64,000 nt of DNA from positions 248,001 through 312,000 of the forward strand of contig CAVUDJ010000005.1 of NCBI GenBank assembly GCA_963740215.1, read 5' to 3'. This DNA is from CAVVAL01 sp963740215. GTDB lineage: Bacteria > Actinomycetota > Actinomycetes > Mycobacteriales > Cryptosporangiaceae. The notes under the pieces are model-generated. The model saw only the letters and a program-made list of their open reading frames with translations. It was not told the DNA's origin and ran no database searches. Position numbers and translations under genes: made by a program. Positions 62,197 to 64,000 of the stretch are shown piece by piece (position 1 is the stretch's first letter; every line of letters starts with the position of its first letter).

Positions 62197-63054
62197 TCAG
62201 ATAAGGCCCCAGCGGCGCCGGATCCGGTTGTTCGCGAGTTGAAGAGGGCGTCGACGATGATCCCGATGATCAGAATGACGATCATGTGCGAGATGAGCCC
62301 GGGGTAGTCGGTGTTCTCGCGGGCGTGCTGGAGGTTCGACCCGATCGCGGGCGCGCCCGGGATCACGACCAGCAGCTCACCGGCCATCAGGCTCCGCCAC
62401 GCGAACGCCCAGCCCTGCTTGAGCCCGGCCACGATCGCCGGCAGCGACGCGGGGCCGATCACGTACCGGTAGAGCGAGAGGCCGCGCGCGCCGAGGTTGC
62501 GGCCGGCGCGCACGAGCACCGGCGGGACGAAGTCGACGCCGCTGATCACGCCGTTCGCGATGGAGGGCGCGGCGCCGAGCACGACCACGAAGAAGATCGC
62601 CTGCTCGCTGAGCTGGAACAGCACGATCGCGAGCGGGAACCAGGCGATCGACGGCATCGTCTGCAGGCCGGTGATGAACGATCCGAGCGCGGTGCGCAGG
62701 ATCCGGGACCGCGACACCGCGACGCCGAGCAACAGGCCGAGCATCATGGCGAACGCGAACCCGGTGATCGCGCGCCGGGCGGTGGTGGCAACGGCCTCCC
62801 AGAACTCGCCCTTCTGGACCAGCTGCGCGAGGTCCTCGAAGACGGTGACCGGGCCGGGCAGGATCCACTCGTCCTTCCACCCGGACAGGACGACGAGCTC
62901 CCACACGACCAGCGCGAGACCCACCGCGGCGAGCTTCGGCCAGGCGGCGGACCACAGCTTCGAGGCGCGGGTCTCGCACCCGCTCGCCGCCGAGGTCGAG
63001 GGCGTCGAGGCCCGCGATCTCCTCGGCGGTCTTGGCGACGGTGTTAGTGGCCAT
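62197..63054 (-). pseudogene. Nitrate/sulfonate/taurine-type ABC permease, frameshifted as read
   Basis: ATG 63052-63054. After an extra base near 62977 the frame reads LWSAAWPKLAAVGLALVVWE, with six helices and the EAA loop (ARNLGARGLSLYRYVIGPAS). Two more near 62233-62240 hide the normal end NNRIRRRWGLI at 62197. Corrected ~284 aa, SsuC/TauC type. Partner of the ATPase and binding protein directly upstream. Confidence 0.88.
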
Positions 63055-63820
63055 GCCGCCGCACCTCTTCCTTGAGCCGGTCGGTGACCCTGGCCGCCAG
63101 CGATGCGATCTCGGGGGAGTCGATCCGGCGCGGCCGGTCCAGGTCCACTTCGAACTCCGCGACCGGACGGCCCGGACGGCTGGAGAGCAGGACGATCCGG
63201 TCGCCGAGCCGAGCTGCCTCGCGCACGTTGTGGGTGACGAAGATGATCGTGAGCCGGCGCTCGGTCCAGATCCGCTCCAGCTCGTCGTGGAGGAGGTCGC
63301 GGGTCATCGCGTCGAGCGCGCCGAACGGCTCGTCCATCAGCAGGATCGGGCTGTCCATGGCGAGCGTGCGGGCGAGCGCCACCCGCTGGCGCATGCCGCC
63401 GGACAGCTCGTGCGGTTGCCGGTCGGCGAAGTCGGCGAGGTGGACGACCGACAGCAGTTCACGGGCGCGTGCCCGCCGCTCGGACCGGCCGACGCCGCGG
63501 AGCTTGAGCGGCAGTTCGACGTTCGCGGCGACGCTGCGCCACGGGAACAGCGCCGGCTCCTGGAACATCAGTGCTGGCTCGTGACCGCCGGTGTCGATGG
63601 TGCCGGCGCTGGCGGAGTCGAGGCCGGAGACGATGTTGAGCAAGGTGCTCTTGCCGCAGCCGGACGCGCCGACCAGGCAGACGAACTCCCCCGGCTGGAC
63701 CGCCAGGCTGAGCCGGTCCAGCGCGAGCACGGCGGTCGGACCGCGGCCGTACGCCTTGGACACCTCGTTCAACGTGACGGCGGGCGCCAGCGTCGTCGTC
63801 ACGGCCTCGACTGTGGTCAT
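63044..63820 (-). CDS. Nitrate/sulfonate/taurine-type ABC ATPase
   Basis: 258 codons from ATG 63818-63820. Walker A GASGCGKST, Q-loop MFQEPALFPW, signature LSGGMRQR, Walker B ILLMDEPFGALDA and H-loop FVTHNV: the SsuB/TauB pattern. Overlaps both neighbours by a few bases. Confidence 0.95.
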   Translation of the reverse strand: MTTVEAVTTTLAPAVTLNEVSKAYGRGPTAVLALDRLSLAVQPGEFVCLVGASGCGKSTLLNIVSGLDSASAGTIDTGGHEPALMFQEPALFPWRSVAANVELPLKLRGVGRSERRARARELLSVVHLADFADRQPHELSGGMRQRVALARTLAMDSPILLMDEPFGALDAMTRDLLHDELERIWTERRLTIIFVTHNVREAARLGDRIVLLSSRPGRPVAEFEVDLDRPRRIDSPEIASLAARVTDRLKEEVRRHGH

Positions 63821-64000
63821 GGTCCGCTCACCTGCTCCTGGCTCGTGTCCTTGAGCACCTCGTTCAGCAGCTTGAGGTCGTAGATGCCCTCCAGGTCGTC
63901 GACCGGGTCGAGCAGCTCCACCGCCTGCGCGTGCTTGGCGCCTTCGAGCAACGACGACGCGATCGGGTCGTTGGTGAAGAGGAGGGTCTTCCAGCCGCCC
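63817..64000 (-). CDS. ABC transporter substrate-binding protein, N-terminus outside window
   Basis: The last 60 codons are present, ending ...LLNEVLKDTSQEQVSGP with the stop overlapping the ATPase start (ATGA). GWKTLLFTNDPIASSLLEGA and LEGIYDLKLLNEVL are typical of the C-terminus of NMT1/SsuA-type binding proteins. It should deliver an anion such as sulfonate or a thiamine precursor to the importer. Confidence 0.75.
   Translation of the reverse strand, partial: GGWKTLLFTNDPIASSLLEGAKHAQAVELLDPVDDLEGIYDLKLLNEVLKDTSQEQVSGP

Noticed and set aside
1..64000. CRISPR array or cas genes
   Set aside because: No regularly spaced repeats and no Cas motifs were seen.

Overview
The window is high-GC DNA with GTG/ATG starts preceded by GGAGG-type ribosome sites. 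It carries dnaX-ybaB-recR, lysC-asd, leuA with an attenuator peptide, and a four-gene conservon (NIT-domain kinase, roadblock, DUF742, GTPase). This points to a mycelial actinomycete, Micromonosporales-like or close to it; I cannot name the genus from sequence alone.

Layout. 1-10,134 looks like the right part of an element integrated in a tRNA-Pro gene. It holds small AICE-type ORFs, an HTH regulator with two operator-like palindromes, an epimerase, an integrase remnant and a type I restriction system (hsdR-hsdM-hsdS), and ends at a 3' half tRNA-Pro (attachment scar). 10.2-25.9 kb is chromosomal or accessory: membrane proteins, a hydrolase operon, an XRE regulator opposite a methionine aminopeptidase, a polysaccharide deacetylase, an acetyltransferase, an S9 peptidase, a polar amino acid ABC importer, an AbiEii-like pair, and asd-lysC. 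26.2-30.8 kb is the conservon. 30.9-34.5 kb is a damaged subtilase facing a LuxR-type regulator. 34.6-36.4 kb is leuA and its leader.

36.47-37.58 kb (minus strand) is the most unusual locus. A conserved 243-aa protein of unknown function (I believe DUF7873) is followed by two abutting structured RNAs and a strong hairpin. Each RNA has a long basal stem and a tRNA-like module in permuted order (T arm, 3' acceptor strand, short loop, 5' acceptor strand, D arm), the architecture of bacterial Y RNAs of the YrlA type. No Ro/TROVE or RtcB gene is present in the window.

37.7-52.9 kb holds a zincin-motif lipoprotein, a solute-binding/VWA pair, a protealysin-like M4 peptidase with an emfourin-like inhibitor, a Nudix-aldolase pair, an oligopeptide ABC importer and a threonine aldolase-like lyase. 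53-56.6 kb is recR-ybaB-dnaX and the SRP RNA. 56.6-64 kb has a remnant GH18 gene, tRNA-Ser, a DUF6745-type gene, VapBC, an AhpD-like operon, DinB, Rrf2 and a nitrate/sulfonate-type ABC importer that runs off the right edge.

Sequence quality is uneven. By hand reconstruction, more than 50 single-base insertions break about 16 genes (hsdR ~17, hsdM ~14, AbiEii 6, oppA 3, and others), while the neighbouring genes are clean. I give such genes as one feature each and treat the breaks as probable assembly errors unless reads show otherwise. Two secreted hydrolases also lack their catalytic cores.
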